From GCA-016699835 sp964543905 (GTDB taxonomy: Bacteria > Planctomycetota > Phycisphaerae > Phycisphaerales > UBA1924), in NCBI GenBank assembly GCA_964543905.1, contig CAZIZO010000007.1:1-64000 (forward strand): a stretch of DNA of 64,000 bases. The letters run 5' to 3'. Positions 52,254 through 59,953 of the stretch are shown piece after piece (the stretch's first letter is position 1; every line of letters starts with the position of its first letter). The notes beneath the pieces were generated by a model. The model did not search any database. It was not told where the DNA came from and worked only from the letters and a program-made list of their open reading frames with translations. Made by a program: the position numbers and the translations under genes.

Positions 52254-53099
52254 TCAGTCGTGCTCGTCGCGGTCGTCGGGCTTGCGGAAGGAACGCAGGT
52301 CATGGGCGGGGTCGTCGTGGAGCGAAATCGCGCAGGCTTCGGCGATGCCGACGAGTTGGAGGTCGGGGACGATGTTCTCGACGAGGTCGGAGTCTTCGAA
52401 GAGGAGGGGCGCGTCGCCGCCGGTGGCGATGATCTGGGGGTAGGCTTCGTAGGCTTCGGCGAAACGCTCGACGGTTTCGCGGACGAGGCCGCGGGCGGCG
52501 TTGAGGACGCCGAGGGTCATGGCTTCGCGGGTGTGCTTCCCGAAGGGCCCGCGGTCCTTGGCGGGAGGGACGAGTTCGAGGTTCGGGAGTGCGGCGGTGC
52601 CTTGGTGGAGCGAACGGAGCATCATGCGCAGGCCCGGGGCGATGACGCCGCCTTGGAAGACTCCCTCGCCGTCGACAAAGTCGACGGTGATGGCGGTGCC
52701 GGCATCGACGACGACGCAGGCCTGCTCAGCGCGGACGGAGGCGCCGAGCGCGCAGAGGAGACGATCCTGGCCGACGGTCGAATCGTCGTCGAGGGCGTTG
52801 ACGATGGGGATGTCGAGGTCACGGCCAAAGCGATAGACGTGCTCGCCGACCATTTTGATGAGTTTGGCTTCGAGCGCATCGGCGAAGGGGTCATTGACGG
52901 AGGCGATCGCGAGGATGACGCCCTTGCTCGCTTTGCAAGCCTCTTTGGCGGCGTTGGCGAGGAGGTCGACGTCGGTGTTGTCCATCGAGCGAGGATCGTT
53001 GAGGTCCTTGCCCTGGAAAAGGCCGAAGCGGGTGCGCGAGTTCCCGACGGCGATCGCGAGGAGGCGAGGAAGACGCTTGGGTGCGGTCTGCATGCTCAT
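52254..53099 (-). CDS. coaX: type III pantothenate kinase-like (CoaX)
   Basis: A 281-residue ASKHA-fold kinase for the first step of coenzyme A synthesis. Signatures include VGNSRTRFGLF, VGQDRLLCALGA, VVVDAGTAITVDFVDGEGVF and GGVIAPGLRMMLRSLHQ, with a C-terminal ATGGDAPLLFE. The first Asp of the usual D-x-G-N-T motif is replaced by Ala (AIAVGNSR, Ala17), so activity may be altered. The start ATG 53099 overlaps the upstream stop (ATGA) and is preceded by AGGA. Family confident, activity not. Confidence 0.88.
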   Translation of the reverse strand: MSMQTAPKRLPRLLAIAVGNSRTRFGLFQGKDLNDPRSMDNTDVDLLANAAKEACKASKGVILAIASVNDPFADALEAKLIKMVGEHVYRFGRDLDIPIVNALDDDSTVGQDRLLCALGASVRAEQACVVVDAGTAITVDFVDGEGVFQGGVIAPGLRMMLRSLHQGTAALPNLELVPPAKDRGPFGKHTREAMTLGVLNAARGLVRETVERFAEAYEAYPQIIATGGDAPLLFEDSDLVENIVPDLQLVGIAEACAISLHDDPAHDLRSFRKPDDRDEHD

Positions 53100-54601
53100 T
53101 TCCTGAGGAGATCGACCACGACGGGGAGATGGTCGCTGCAGGTGGAATCGTCGCGGGCCATGCCCATGCGGGCGAGGCTCTCGTCGCTGAGCCGGCGCGT
53201 GTTGAAGACGAAGGCGTTGGCGGGCGAGGCGGTGGCGTCGCTGTAGACGATGTAGTCGAGCCGGCCGGGGGTGAAGGGGGTCTGATCGTCCGTCCAGGTG
53301 TACATGGCGTCGTCGCCGAGGGGCCAGGCGTGGAGGACGTCGAGTTCGGAGGAATCGGCGTCGAGAGAAGCCCGCAGGATGTCCAAAGGAGGGCGTGAGC
53401 CCACGAGGTTCATGTCGCCCGCGATGAGGCGAATCGAGTTGGGCGGGAGGGACGAGCAAGCCGCGGCCAAGGCGGCGTTGATGGCGCGTGCTTCGGCGAC
53501 GCGTCGTCGATCTTCGCTGCTGTCCTTGGATCCGGCGGATTTGAGGTGGGTGCTGCCGACCAGGAGGGTGGCGTGGGGCGTGGAGACGGTCGCCGCGACA
53601 AAGCGGACGGGGCGCGACGGGTTGGAACGGTCGGGCTCGGTCATGATGCGGCCGAGGTTCACGGGCGAGGTGGGGTGCTTGCTGATGATGGCGACGCCCC
53701 CGCCGTTGGACTTGTCGCCTGGTGCTTTCACGACGTTCCATTCGCCGCTGAAGGGCACCATGGCGGTGAACCAGCCCTTGACGGCGTCGGCGTCGCCCTC
53801 GTCCCATTCCTGGACGAGGATGAGGTCGGCGTCGAGGAGTTGGAAGATGTTGCGGAAGGCGTTGGGTTGCTTGACGGGCGAGGTGTTTTCAATGTTCCAC
53901 GACACGACACGGATCGCGTTGGCGGGCTTCTTCGGGAGATCGACCGTGGCGAGGGAGGGCTGAGGCCGGACGGGGCCGAGCGTGTCGCGAGATGGGTCGG
54001 AGTACGCGGAGAGTTTTGAACTCGTCTCGCCGAACGCGACGAATCCGGCGAAGGCGCCCTCGCTTTGGAGGCCGGCGAAGGGCAATCCCGGGATGTGCGC
54101 GAGGTGGCGGGTCATCCGGGCTTCGTACCACTGGGAGGCGTATGTGGGGGCGAAGACGAGATCGAGTTGGGCGTGGGTGATGCGATCTCGGGTTCCGCCT
54201 GAGCCGAGCACAAAGGCGGCGGCGCCGCGACCGTTTGTCTCCTTGGGAGAAAAGACGATCTCGAGATCGGCGCCGAGGCCTTGGAGGGCGGGCTGGGAGA
54301 ACCGGCGTCCGGTGGACGCGTCGGCGTCGGTGTCGAGAAAAACGGTGACGGGTGTCGGCGCGGATTGGAGCGTGAAGAGTTGGTCTTGGACCATGAAGCG
54401 GAAGTAGAGGTGGTCGGAGTTGGCGTAGAACGCGTCGTCGGTGGGCCAGTCGGTGATGTCGCCGTCGATGGCGATGCGGGCCGCGCCCGCGGAGGCCATG
54501 GCGGGCATGGAGACGCGAGACGTGGCATGCTGGGGCGAGGTGCACGCGGCGAGCGCGAGGGCGACGAGCGCGGTGAGGGCGGGTTTGAGGCGAGCGATCA
54601 T
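53096..54601 (-). CDS. lipoprotein with CBM9-like N-domain and EEP hydrolase domain
   Basis: A 501-residue lipoprotein: signal peptide LTALVALALAAC with Cys+1. The first half (about residues 40-210) resembles a carbohydrate-binding CBM9/DOMON-like beta-sandwich: ARIAIDGDITDWPTDDAFYA and SDHLYFRFMVQD. The second half (about 232-500) is an endonuclease/exonuclease/phosphatase domain: VVSWNIENTSP, ADLILVQEWDEGDADA, LLVGSTHLKSAG, RLIAGDMNLVG, and the closing STCSDHLPVVVDLL with the catalytic Asp-His. TACACT ends 5 bases before ATG 54601. First gene of the EEP-coaX-GTPase unit; its stop overlaps the coaX start by 4 bases. Confidence 0.87.
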   Translation of the reverse strand: MIARLKPALTALVALALAACTSPQHATSRVSMPAMASAGAARIAIDGDITDWPTDDAFYANSDHLYFRFMVQDQLFTLQSAPTPVTVFLDTDADASTGRRFSQPALQGLGADLEIVFSPKETNGRGAAAFVLGSGGTRDRITHAQLDLVFAPTYASQWYEARMTRHLAHIPGLPFAGLQSEGAFAGFVAFGETSSKLSAYSDPSRDTLGPVRPQPSLATVDLPKKPANAIRVVSWNIENTSPVKQPNAFRNIFQLLDADLILVQEWDEGDADAVKGWFTAMVPFSGEWNVVKAPGDKSNGGGVAIISKHPTSPVNLGRIMTEPDRSNPSRPVRFVAATVSTPHATLLVGSTHLKSAGSKDSSEDRRRVAEARAINAALAAACSSLPPNSIRLIAGDMNLVGSRPPLDILRASLDADSSELDVLHAWPLGDDAMYTWTDDQTPFTPGRLDYIVYSDATASPANAFVFNTRRLSDESLARMGMARDDSTCSDHLPVVVDLLRK

Positions 54602-54606
54602 GCGTG

Positions 54607-54612
54607 AGTGTA
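54607..54612 (-). promoter_or_regulatory. -10-like TACACT 5 bases before the EEP lipoprotein start
   Basis: On the minus strand TACACT-CACGC-ATG 54601. Drives the EEP-coaX-GTPase unit if real. Confidence 0.5.
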
Positions 54613-54758
54613 CGAGCGGTGCGGCGTAGGAAGGAGGGTGGGATCGGTCGCGACGAGGCTGTATGCAAGTGACGAGCGGAGGGGAGAAGCCCGAGCACGG
54701 GAAGAGGCTGCGGACGCATGTTCTGGGTGGATGCCTGACGGAGCGTCTTGCGCGTGGT

Positions 54759-56165
54759 TTAGTTCAACGCCGCATGCAAAGCGGACGCGAATCGCCACAC
54801 GTCATGGAAGGTGTTGTAGAGCGGCGTGGGGGCGGCCCGGATGACGTTGGGCTCTCGGAAGTCGCAGAGGATGCCGCGGGAGTGGAGGCGTGCGTGGAGG
54901 GCCCTCGTGTCGCCGGATTTGACGGCGATTGACCATTGGCATCCGCGCTCGTCGAAGGCGTGGGGCGTGAGGATGTCGAGATGGTCGCGCAGCGGGCGGG
55001 ATGATCCGATGCGGATCGTGGACGCGGTGTGGGCGATTGTGGGCGCACCGTCCGCGTGCGTCATCAGGCTCGCGAAGTACTCGGTCAGACGTTTGGATTT
55101 CTCGCGCAGGGCGGGCATGGTGGCACGGTCGAAGATCGCGAGCGACTCTCGGAGCGGGGCGAGCGCGAGGATGGGCGGGTTGCTGAGTTGCCACGCGTCG
55201 GCGCTGGCGACGGGGACGAAGTTGGGGCCCATCTTGAAGCGTGTGGCGGGGTCGTTGCCCCACCAGCCGGCGAAGCGGGGAAGGATGGGTGAGCCTGGGC
55301 GGGTGTGCCGCTCGTGCACGAAGGCGCCCGCGATCGCGCCCGGTCCGGAGTTGAGGTACTTGTAACTGCACCACGCGGCGAAGTCGGCGTTCCAGTCGTG
55401 CAGCCTGACGTCGATGTTGCCGGCGGCGTGCGCGAGGTCCCAGCCCACGACGATGCCACGCTCCTGTGCGAAGCGAGTGATCGTCTTCATGTCGAAGCAT
55501 TGCCCGGTGAGGTAGTTGACGCCTCCGAGCAGGACGAGCGAGATGGAGTCCATCTCGCGGTCGATGGCGTCGAGGATGTCATCGGTGCGGAGCGTGTGCT
55601 CGCCCTCACGCGGCTTGAGGCGGATCAGCCCCGCACGCGCGTCGAATCCGAGCGCCCGCGCGTGGAAGTCGAGTTGGCTCTGCACGGCGTAGGAATCGCT
55701 CGGGAAGGCCGTGTCCTCGATCACGATCTTGTATCGCCCGCGCGTGGGGCGGTAGAAACTGACCATGAGGAGGTGGAGGTTGGTCGTGAGCGAGTTCATC
55801 GCCACGGCTTCGTGGGGAAGTGCCCCGACGACGCGGGCCAGGTGGTCGCGGACCTCTTCGTGGTAGGGGAGCCAGGGGTGCGTGCCATGGAGGTGCCCCT
55901 CGACGCCCAGGCGAGACCAGTCATCGAGTTCCTGCTCGATGGCGGCACGGGTCGCCTTGGGCTGCAACCCCAGCGAGTTGCCCACCAGGTACACGCAAGG
56001 TTCGTTCATGTCCGCGGGAGTTAAAGAGGGGTCTACCCCCACCCTGGCGCTCGAGGCGACGCTTCCCACCTGCGGGATATGGAACAGATCGCGATATCCG
56101 CGTAGCGGGTCAGACTCATCGAGCAAGCGGGCGAAGGACTCGTCGGTGCGAAAGGGCAGCGTCAT
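54759..56165 (-). CDS. kynU: kynureninase
   Basis: A 468-residue PLP enzyme that cleaves kynurenine or 3-hydroxykynurenine to anthranilate or 3-hydroxyanthranilate plus alanine. Signatures: YLVGNSLGLQPKATRAAIEQ, HPWLPYHEEVRDHLA, MNSLTTNLHLLMVSFYRPT, the PLP-Asp motif GWDLAHAAGNIDV (D243) and the lysine of WCSYKYLNSGPGA (K269). Substrate-binding GWWGNDPATRFKM is kept. ATG 56165 follows the ACMSD stop by 19 bases on the same strand, so it is the third gene of the HAAO-ACMSD-KynU operon. No tryptophan dioxygenase, formamidase or kynurenine monooxygenase is nearby. Confidence 0.95.
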   Translation of the reverse strand: MTLPFRTDESFARLLDESDPLRGYRDLFHIPQVGSVASSARVGVDPSLTPADMNEPCVYLVGNSLGLQPKATRAAIEQELDDWSRLGVEGHLHGTHPWLPYHEEVRDHLARVVGALPHEAVAMNSLTTNLHLLMVSFYRPTRGRYKIVIEDTAFPSDSYAVQSQLDFHARALGFDARAGLIRLKPREGEHTLRTDDILDAIDREMDSISLVLLGGVNYLTGQCFDMKTITRFAQERGIVVGWDLAHAAGNIDVRLHDWNADFAAWCSYKYLNSGPGAIAGAFVHERHTRPGSPILPRFAGWWGNDPATRFKMGPNFVPVASADAWQLSNPPILALAPLRESLAIFDRATMPALREKSKRLTEYFASLMTHADGAPTIAHTASTIRIGSSRPLRDHLDILTPHAFDERGCQWSIAVKSGDTRALHARLHSRGILCDFREPNVIRAAPTPLYNTFHDVWRFASALHAALN

Positions 56166-56184
56166 GGAGGCGCATTGTTGACGA

Positions 56185-57345
56185 CTAAAGCATCGACGGG
56201 CGGAGGAACCGAAGAGAACTGCCCGAGAGCAGGAGTTCGGTGGCGCTCGTGCCGATGTCGTCGCGCATCGAAAGAATCAGGTCGCCCGCCCGATCCTCGC
56301 CCAGCGGGAAGGGATAATCACTGCCGAGGCAGACGCGTTCCGCGCCAAACCACTTCAGCACCAACCGCAGGGCGTCCGCGTCGTGAACGAGTGAATCGAC
56401 GAAGAATCGAGCGGGCGAGTCGAAGTTGCCGGCGGTCATGCCGCAGCACGAATCGCCGCCGCAGGAGCCTTCGGGCGGGCGGTGCGTGTGTCGCGCGAGG
56501 TACTCCCGCGGATCGCGGGAGTTCACAGGAAACAAATCTGGCCTGCACGCACGTCCGTGCGAGATACGTCCGACCGTGGCGGGGAAACTCCCGCCACCGT
56601 GCGCGAAGCAGAGGCGTAACTTCGGGAACCTGTCGAAGACGCCGCCGAAGATGGCGGTGACGATCGCCGCGCAGGTCTCGGCCGGCATGCCGACGAGCCA
56701 GGGCATCCAGAAGGGCTGGATCTTGTCCTGCCCGTACATCTCCCACGGATGGACGAAGACGCACGCGCCCAGCGACTCGGCGGCGGCGAGCACATCTTGC
56801 ACGCCGGGGTCGTCGAAGTATTTTCCATTGACGTTGGTTCCGATCTGCACCCCCGGAAGCCCGAGTTCGCGCACGCAGCGCTCCAACTCTCGCACGGCGA
56901 GCGCGGGGTCCTGCATCGGGATCGTGCCCAGACCAAGGAAACGCGAGAGCGACACGACGCCGCGGAGCGAGCGGGACTGCGGCGGGACGATGGTGGGCGC
57001 CTCGCCGCACACGCGGGCGAGGTCATCATTCAGCAGCCGCGCGAGGTCGTACGCGTCCGCCGCCTTTGCCCAATATGAGAACATCACCGGCACGGTGCTC
57101 AGCACCTGCACGCCGACGCCCGCGGCGTCCATCTCGCGCAGGCGCACCCCCGGGTCCCAGCAGTTGGCGCCGATCTCGCGGAACGACTGCGGCGGCGTGG
57201 ATCCGTCCACGCTCGTCGTCTTCAGCATGCGGGCACACCCGGGCTTCTCGTGCGCCAGTTCGATCCATCCGGCGTAGCCACTCTTCGCCGTCCAACTCGG
57301 CCAGCGCTCGGGGAGGATGTGGGTGTGGAGGTCGATCTTGAACAT
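56185..57345 (-). CDS. 2-amino-3-carboxymuconate-6-semialdehyde decarboxylase (ACMSD)
   Basis: A 386-residue amidohydrolase-superfamily decarboxylase that acts after 3-hydroxyanthranilate cleavage and diverts flux from quinolinate/NAD to catabolism. Metal ligands: KIDLHTHILP (H7, H9), VHPWEMYG (H199), and the Asp of CLGSDYPFPLGEDR (D343); FAHGGGSFP (H249) is also conserved. It is longer than the usual about 335 residues because of a Cys-rich insertion PEGSCGGDSCCGM at about 290-303, unusual for the family. ATG 57345 follows the HAAO stop by only 6 bases. Second gene of the operon. Confidence 0.94.
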   Translation of the reverse strand: MFKIDLHTHILPERWPSWTAKSGYAGWIELAHEKPGCARMLKTTSVDGSTPPQSFREIGANCWDPGVRLREMDAAGVGVQVLSTVPVMFSYWAKAADAYDLARLLNDDLARVCGEAPTIVPPQSRSLRGVVSLSRFLGLGTIPMQDPALAVRELERCVRELGLPGVQIGTNVNGKYFDDPGVQDVLAAAESLGACVFVHPWEMYGQDKIQPFWMPWLVGMPAETCAAIVTAIFGGVFDRFPKLRLCFAHGGGSFPATVGRISHGRACRPDLFPVNSRDPREYLARHTHRPPEGSCGGDSCCGMTAGNFDSPARFFVDSLVHDADALRLVLKWFGAERVCLGSDYPFPLGEDRAGDLILSMRDDIGTSATELLLSGSSLRFLRPSML

Positions 57346-57351
57346 GATCGC

Positions 57352-58011
57352 TCAGCCGCGGGCCTTCTTCTTCGCCTTCTTCGCGGTCTTTTTCTTGCCG
57401 GAGACGGCGACCTTCCGCGCCTTGGGCTTCAACGCCACCGCCTTGATCTTTCCGCCCTTCAACTCGATCTCCCCCGCCCGCGTGATGACGTGCCCGCACG
57501 ACTTGCACGTGCGGCGATCTGCCGGGCCATCCCAGAAGTCGTTCATGACGACGGCGAGGTCCTCGTCGATTTTCTTCAAGAGGAACCTCGCGTCGTGCAC
57601 GAGCGCGTCGCACTTGGGGCAGTACCACTGCAGGCCGTCGAGTTGCGGCTTGCCCTGGGCGTCGACGCCGCGCGGGAACTCGATGATGAGTCCGAGCGTG
57701 TTCGCGGGTCGCTGCGGGCGGTGGGGGACCCAGCGAGGGAGCAGGAACAACTCGCCTTCCTTGATGACGACGTCCCGCGGCGCACTCCCATCCAGCGGGC
57801 GCACGCGCACGGCGATGTTCCCTTTGAGTTGATAGAACAACTCCTCGGTGGGGTTCACGTGATAATCGTTCCGCGTGTTCGGACCGCCGGAGATGAAGAC
57901 GATCGAGTCCTCGGATTCCACGTACAACTGCCGGTTGCTGACCGGCGGCTTCAGGAGGTGCTTGTTCGCGCGGATCCACTTCGGGAGATCGATCACGTTC
58001 ATCTTGTGCAT
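57352..58011 (-). CDS. 3-hydroxyanthranilate 3,4-dioxygenase with basic C-terminal tail
   Basis: A 219-residue cupin that opens the ring of 3-hydroxyanthranilate with O2. The iron site is YHVNPTEELFYQL (H51, E57) and LPRWVPHRPQRPANTLGL (H97). As in bacterial HAAOs there is a rubredoxin-like second metal site, CPKC (131-134) and CKSC (169-172). The last about 30 residues are a Lys/Ala tail (KKKTAKKAKKKARG), not usual for the family. ATG 58011 has AGGAG 6 bases upstream; ATG 58002 is possible. TACCCT at 58040-58045 may be its -10. First gene of the three-gene operon, divergent from the sirtuin. Confidence 0.95.
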   Translation of the reverse strand: MHKMNVIDLPKWIRANKHLLKPPVSNRQLYVESEDSIVFISGGPNTRNDYHVNPTEELFYQLKGNIAVRVRPLDGSAPRDVVIKEGELFLLPRWVPHRPQRPANTLGLIIEFPRGVDAQGKPQLDGLQWYCPKCDALVHDARFLLKKIDEDLAVVMNDFWDGPADRRTCKSCGHVITRAGEIELKGGKIKAVALKPKARKVAVSGKKKTAKKAKKKARG

Positions 58012-58039
58012 GGGCTGCTCCTGGGTCCTTCCCGGGCAG

Positions 58040-58079
58040 AGGGTACCACCCCGGACGCTCCTTCGCCGCGCACTATCCT
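58040..58079. promoter_or_regulatory. divergent promoters of the HAAO operon and sirtuin gene
   Basis: On the minus strand TACCCT at 58040-58045 precedes HAAO by about 28 bases and its Shine-Dalgarno. On the plus strand TATCCT at 58074-58079 ends 5 bases before the sirtuin ATG 58085. The boxes are about 30 bases apart, so the two promoters probably interfere. Confidence 0.4.
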
Positions 58080-58084
58080 CACGG

Positions 58085-58900
58085 ATGCCCGACGATTCCG
58101 CGATCGCCCACGCCGCCCACCGCCTGCGCGAGGCCCGCCGGGTGGTCGTCCTCACCGGGGCGGGCGTCTCCGCCGAGTCGGGCCTGCGGACCTTTCGCGG
58201 GGGCACGACGGCGACCGCCGCGGACCTGCCCAAGGACATGCAGGCGTTGTGGAAGGAGTTCGACCCAACGACGCTGGCCACTCCAGAGGCGTTCGAGGCC
58301 AACCCGGAGATGGTGACGCGCTGGTACGACTGGCGGCGTCTGGGTTGCCTGGCGGCGGAGCCCAACGCGGGGCATCGCGCCCTCGCGGAGATCGAGCGAC
58401 GGCTGATCTCGCCTGCGCGTGGGGGCGAGTTCACGCTGCTGACGCAGAACGTGGACCGCCTGCACCATCGCGCGGGGAGCCGCAACGTTGTGGAGTTGCA
58501 CGGCACGATTCTGAAGTGGCGATGCACGCAGACGGGCCGCGAGATCGAGCCGCCGCCGGAGCCGATGCCCGCCTTTCCACCGCCGTCGCCCTTTGCTCCG
58601 GGGGCGCTCCTCCGCCCCAATGTCGTGTGGTTCGGCGAGGCGCTGCCTCGGCACGCGCTCGAGACGGCGCACCGCGTCTCGTGCGCGTGCGACGTCTTCA
58701 TGACCATCGGGACGAGCAGCGTGGTGTGGCCGGCGGCGGGGTTCGTGGAGTTGGCCGCCAGCCACGGGGCGTTCTGCATCGAGATCAACGCCGAGGCGAC
58801 TCCCGCGTCGCGGGTGGTGGACGTGGCGCTGCGGGGAAAGAGCGGCGACGTGCTGCCGCGGCTGGTCGCGGCGGCGTGGGGTGAATCCTGTCCAGATTGA
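58085..58900 (+). CDS. SIR2 family NAD-dependent deacylase, zinc site lost
   Basis: A 271-residue sirtuin. NAD-binding GAGVSAESGLRTFRG, TQNVDRLHHRAGS, catalytic His in VELHGTI (H139), FGEALP and TIGTSSVVWPAAG are intact. WYDWRR (Y81, R84) supplies the Tyr-x-x-Arg pair that in CobB and SIRT5 favours desuccinylation over deacetylation. The zinc module is gone: the region after the His (147-175) is Pro-rich and has one Cys instead of four. The start ATG 58085 has TATCCT 5 bases before it, suggesting a leaderless mRNA. It is divergent from the kynurenine operon and 88 bases before folD. Confidence 0.92.
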   Translation: MPDDSAIAHAAHRLREARRVVVLTGAGVSAESGLRTFRGGTTATAADLPKDMQALWKEFDPTTLATPEAFEANPEMVTRWYDWRRLGCLAAEPNAGHRALAEIERRLISPARGGEFTLLTQNVDRLHHRAGSRNVVELHGTILKWRCTQTGREIEPPPEPMPAFPPPSPFAPGALLRPNVVWFGEALPRHALETAHRVSCACDVFMTIGTSSVVWPAAGFVELAASHGAFCIEINAEATPASRVVDVALRGKSGDVLPRLVAAAWGESCPD

Positions 58901-58977
58901 TCGATCCTTCTTGGGGGATGCGACGATATGGGCTTTGTCCCTGGAACAACGGGCGGCTCACCAGCGAACGGACGACT

Positions 58978-58983
58978 TACCAT
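58978..58983 (+). promoter_or_regulatory. -10-like TACCAT 5 bases before the folD-like start
   Basis: TACCAT-CGCCC-ATG 58989. Supports the ATG at 58989 as the true start over any upstream in-frame codon. Confidence 0.5.
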
Positions 58984-58988
58984 CGCCC

Positions 58989-59918
58989 ATGCCCAACTCG
59001 TCCTCGCCCGCGGCCACTGGCACCATCATCGACGGCGTCGCCCTTGCGGGGGCGTTTCGCGCGAACATTGCCGCGCGGGTGGCGGCGATCAAGCAGGGCG
59101 GGCGGCGAGTCAGGCTTGACGCCGTGCTCGCCGACTCGGGGGACAGCGCCTCGCGCGTGTACGCCGACAACCAGGCCAAGACGTGCGAGATGCTCGGCAT
59201 CGAGTACAAGTTGCACACGCTGCACGCCGGCGCGGGGTACGACGACCTCGCGGGCCGCGTGCTGCTGCTCAACACGGACGACGACGTGACCGCGATCATG
59301 GTCCACCTGCCGCTGCCGGAGGGGATCGAGCCGTACCGCATCCAGCGGCTCATCGCGCCCGAGAAGGACGTCGAGGGCGTCAATCCCGCGAACATCGGCA
59401 ACGTGGTGTATGGCCGAAGTTCGCTCGCGCCGTGCACGGCCCTCGCCGTGATCAAGATGCTCGAGCACGTCTATCGCCCCGGCAGCACCGACGCGACGAC
59501 GGGCGCGACGCTCGCCGACCCCTTCCTCCGCGGCAAGGTCGCGGTGGTGGTGGGGGCGGGGGATGTGGTCGGGAAGCCGATCGCCGTGCTGCTGATGAGG
59601 CAGGAGGCGACGGTGATCTCATGCAACAAGTGGTCGCCGGAGTTGGTGACGCTGGCGAAGCGAGGCGACATCGTCATCGCCGCCGCGGGCGTGCCGGCGC
59701 TCATCGGTCCGGAGATGGTGAAGCCCGGGGCGGTGGTGATCGACGTGGGCGTGAATCGCGTGAAGGGAGCCGATGGCAAGACCAAGACGGTGGGGGATGT
59801 CCGGTTCGAGGAGGTGCGGCCGCTGTGCTCACGCATCAGCCCGGTGCCGGGGGGCGTGGGGCCGATGACCGTTTCGATGCTGCTGCTCAATGTGGTGGAG
59901 GCGGCGGAGCGAAGGTAG
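58989..59918 (+). CDS. folD: FolD-like methylenetetrahydrofolate dehydrogenase/cyclohydrolase, divergent active site
   Basis: A 309-residue FolD-family protein. Recognisable parts: IIDGVALAGAFR, SRVYADNQAKTCEMLGI, IMVHLPLPEGI, KDVEGVNPANIGN, VVVGAGDVVGKPIAVLL and SRISPVPGGVGPMTVSMLLL. The motif Y-x-x-x-K is changed to YADNQ (Y58, Q62), and the V-Q-L-P-L-P glutamine is His106, while Asp127 and the PGGVGPMT loop are kept. The missing Lys is the one needed for cyclohydrolase chemistry in well-studied FolDs, so a dehydrogenase-only or altered enzyme is predicted. ATG 58989 is supported by TACCAT 5 bases upstream. Product family certain; reaction less so. Confidence 0.9.
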   Translation: MPNSSSPAATGTIIDGVALAGAFRANIAARVAAIKQGGRRVRLDAVLADSGDSASRVYADNQAKTCEMLGIEYKLHTLHAGAGYDDLAGRVLLLNTDDDVTAIMVHLPLPEGIEPYRIQRLIAPEKDVEGVNPANIGNVVYGRSSLAPCTALAVIKMLEHVYRPGSTDATTGATLADPFLRGKVAVVVGAGDVVGKPIAVLLMRQEATVISCNKWSPELVTLAKRGDIVIAAAGVPALIGPEMVKPGAVVIDVGVNRVKGADGKTKTVGDVRFEEVRPLCSRISPVPGGVGPMTVSMLLLNVVEAAERR

Positions 59919-59953
59919 GCGAGCCCTTCTGACCGTGTACCATCTCGTCCGAC

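Noticed and set aside
56074..56099. GGATAT...ATATCC inverted repeat considered as a dif site near the skew switch
   Set aside because: It lies in the kynU coding sequence, has a 13-base spacer instead of 6, and does not match XerC/XerD arms.
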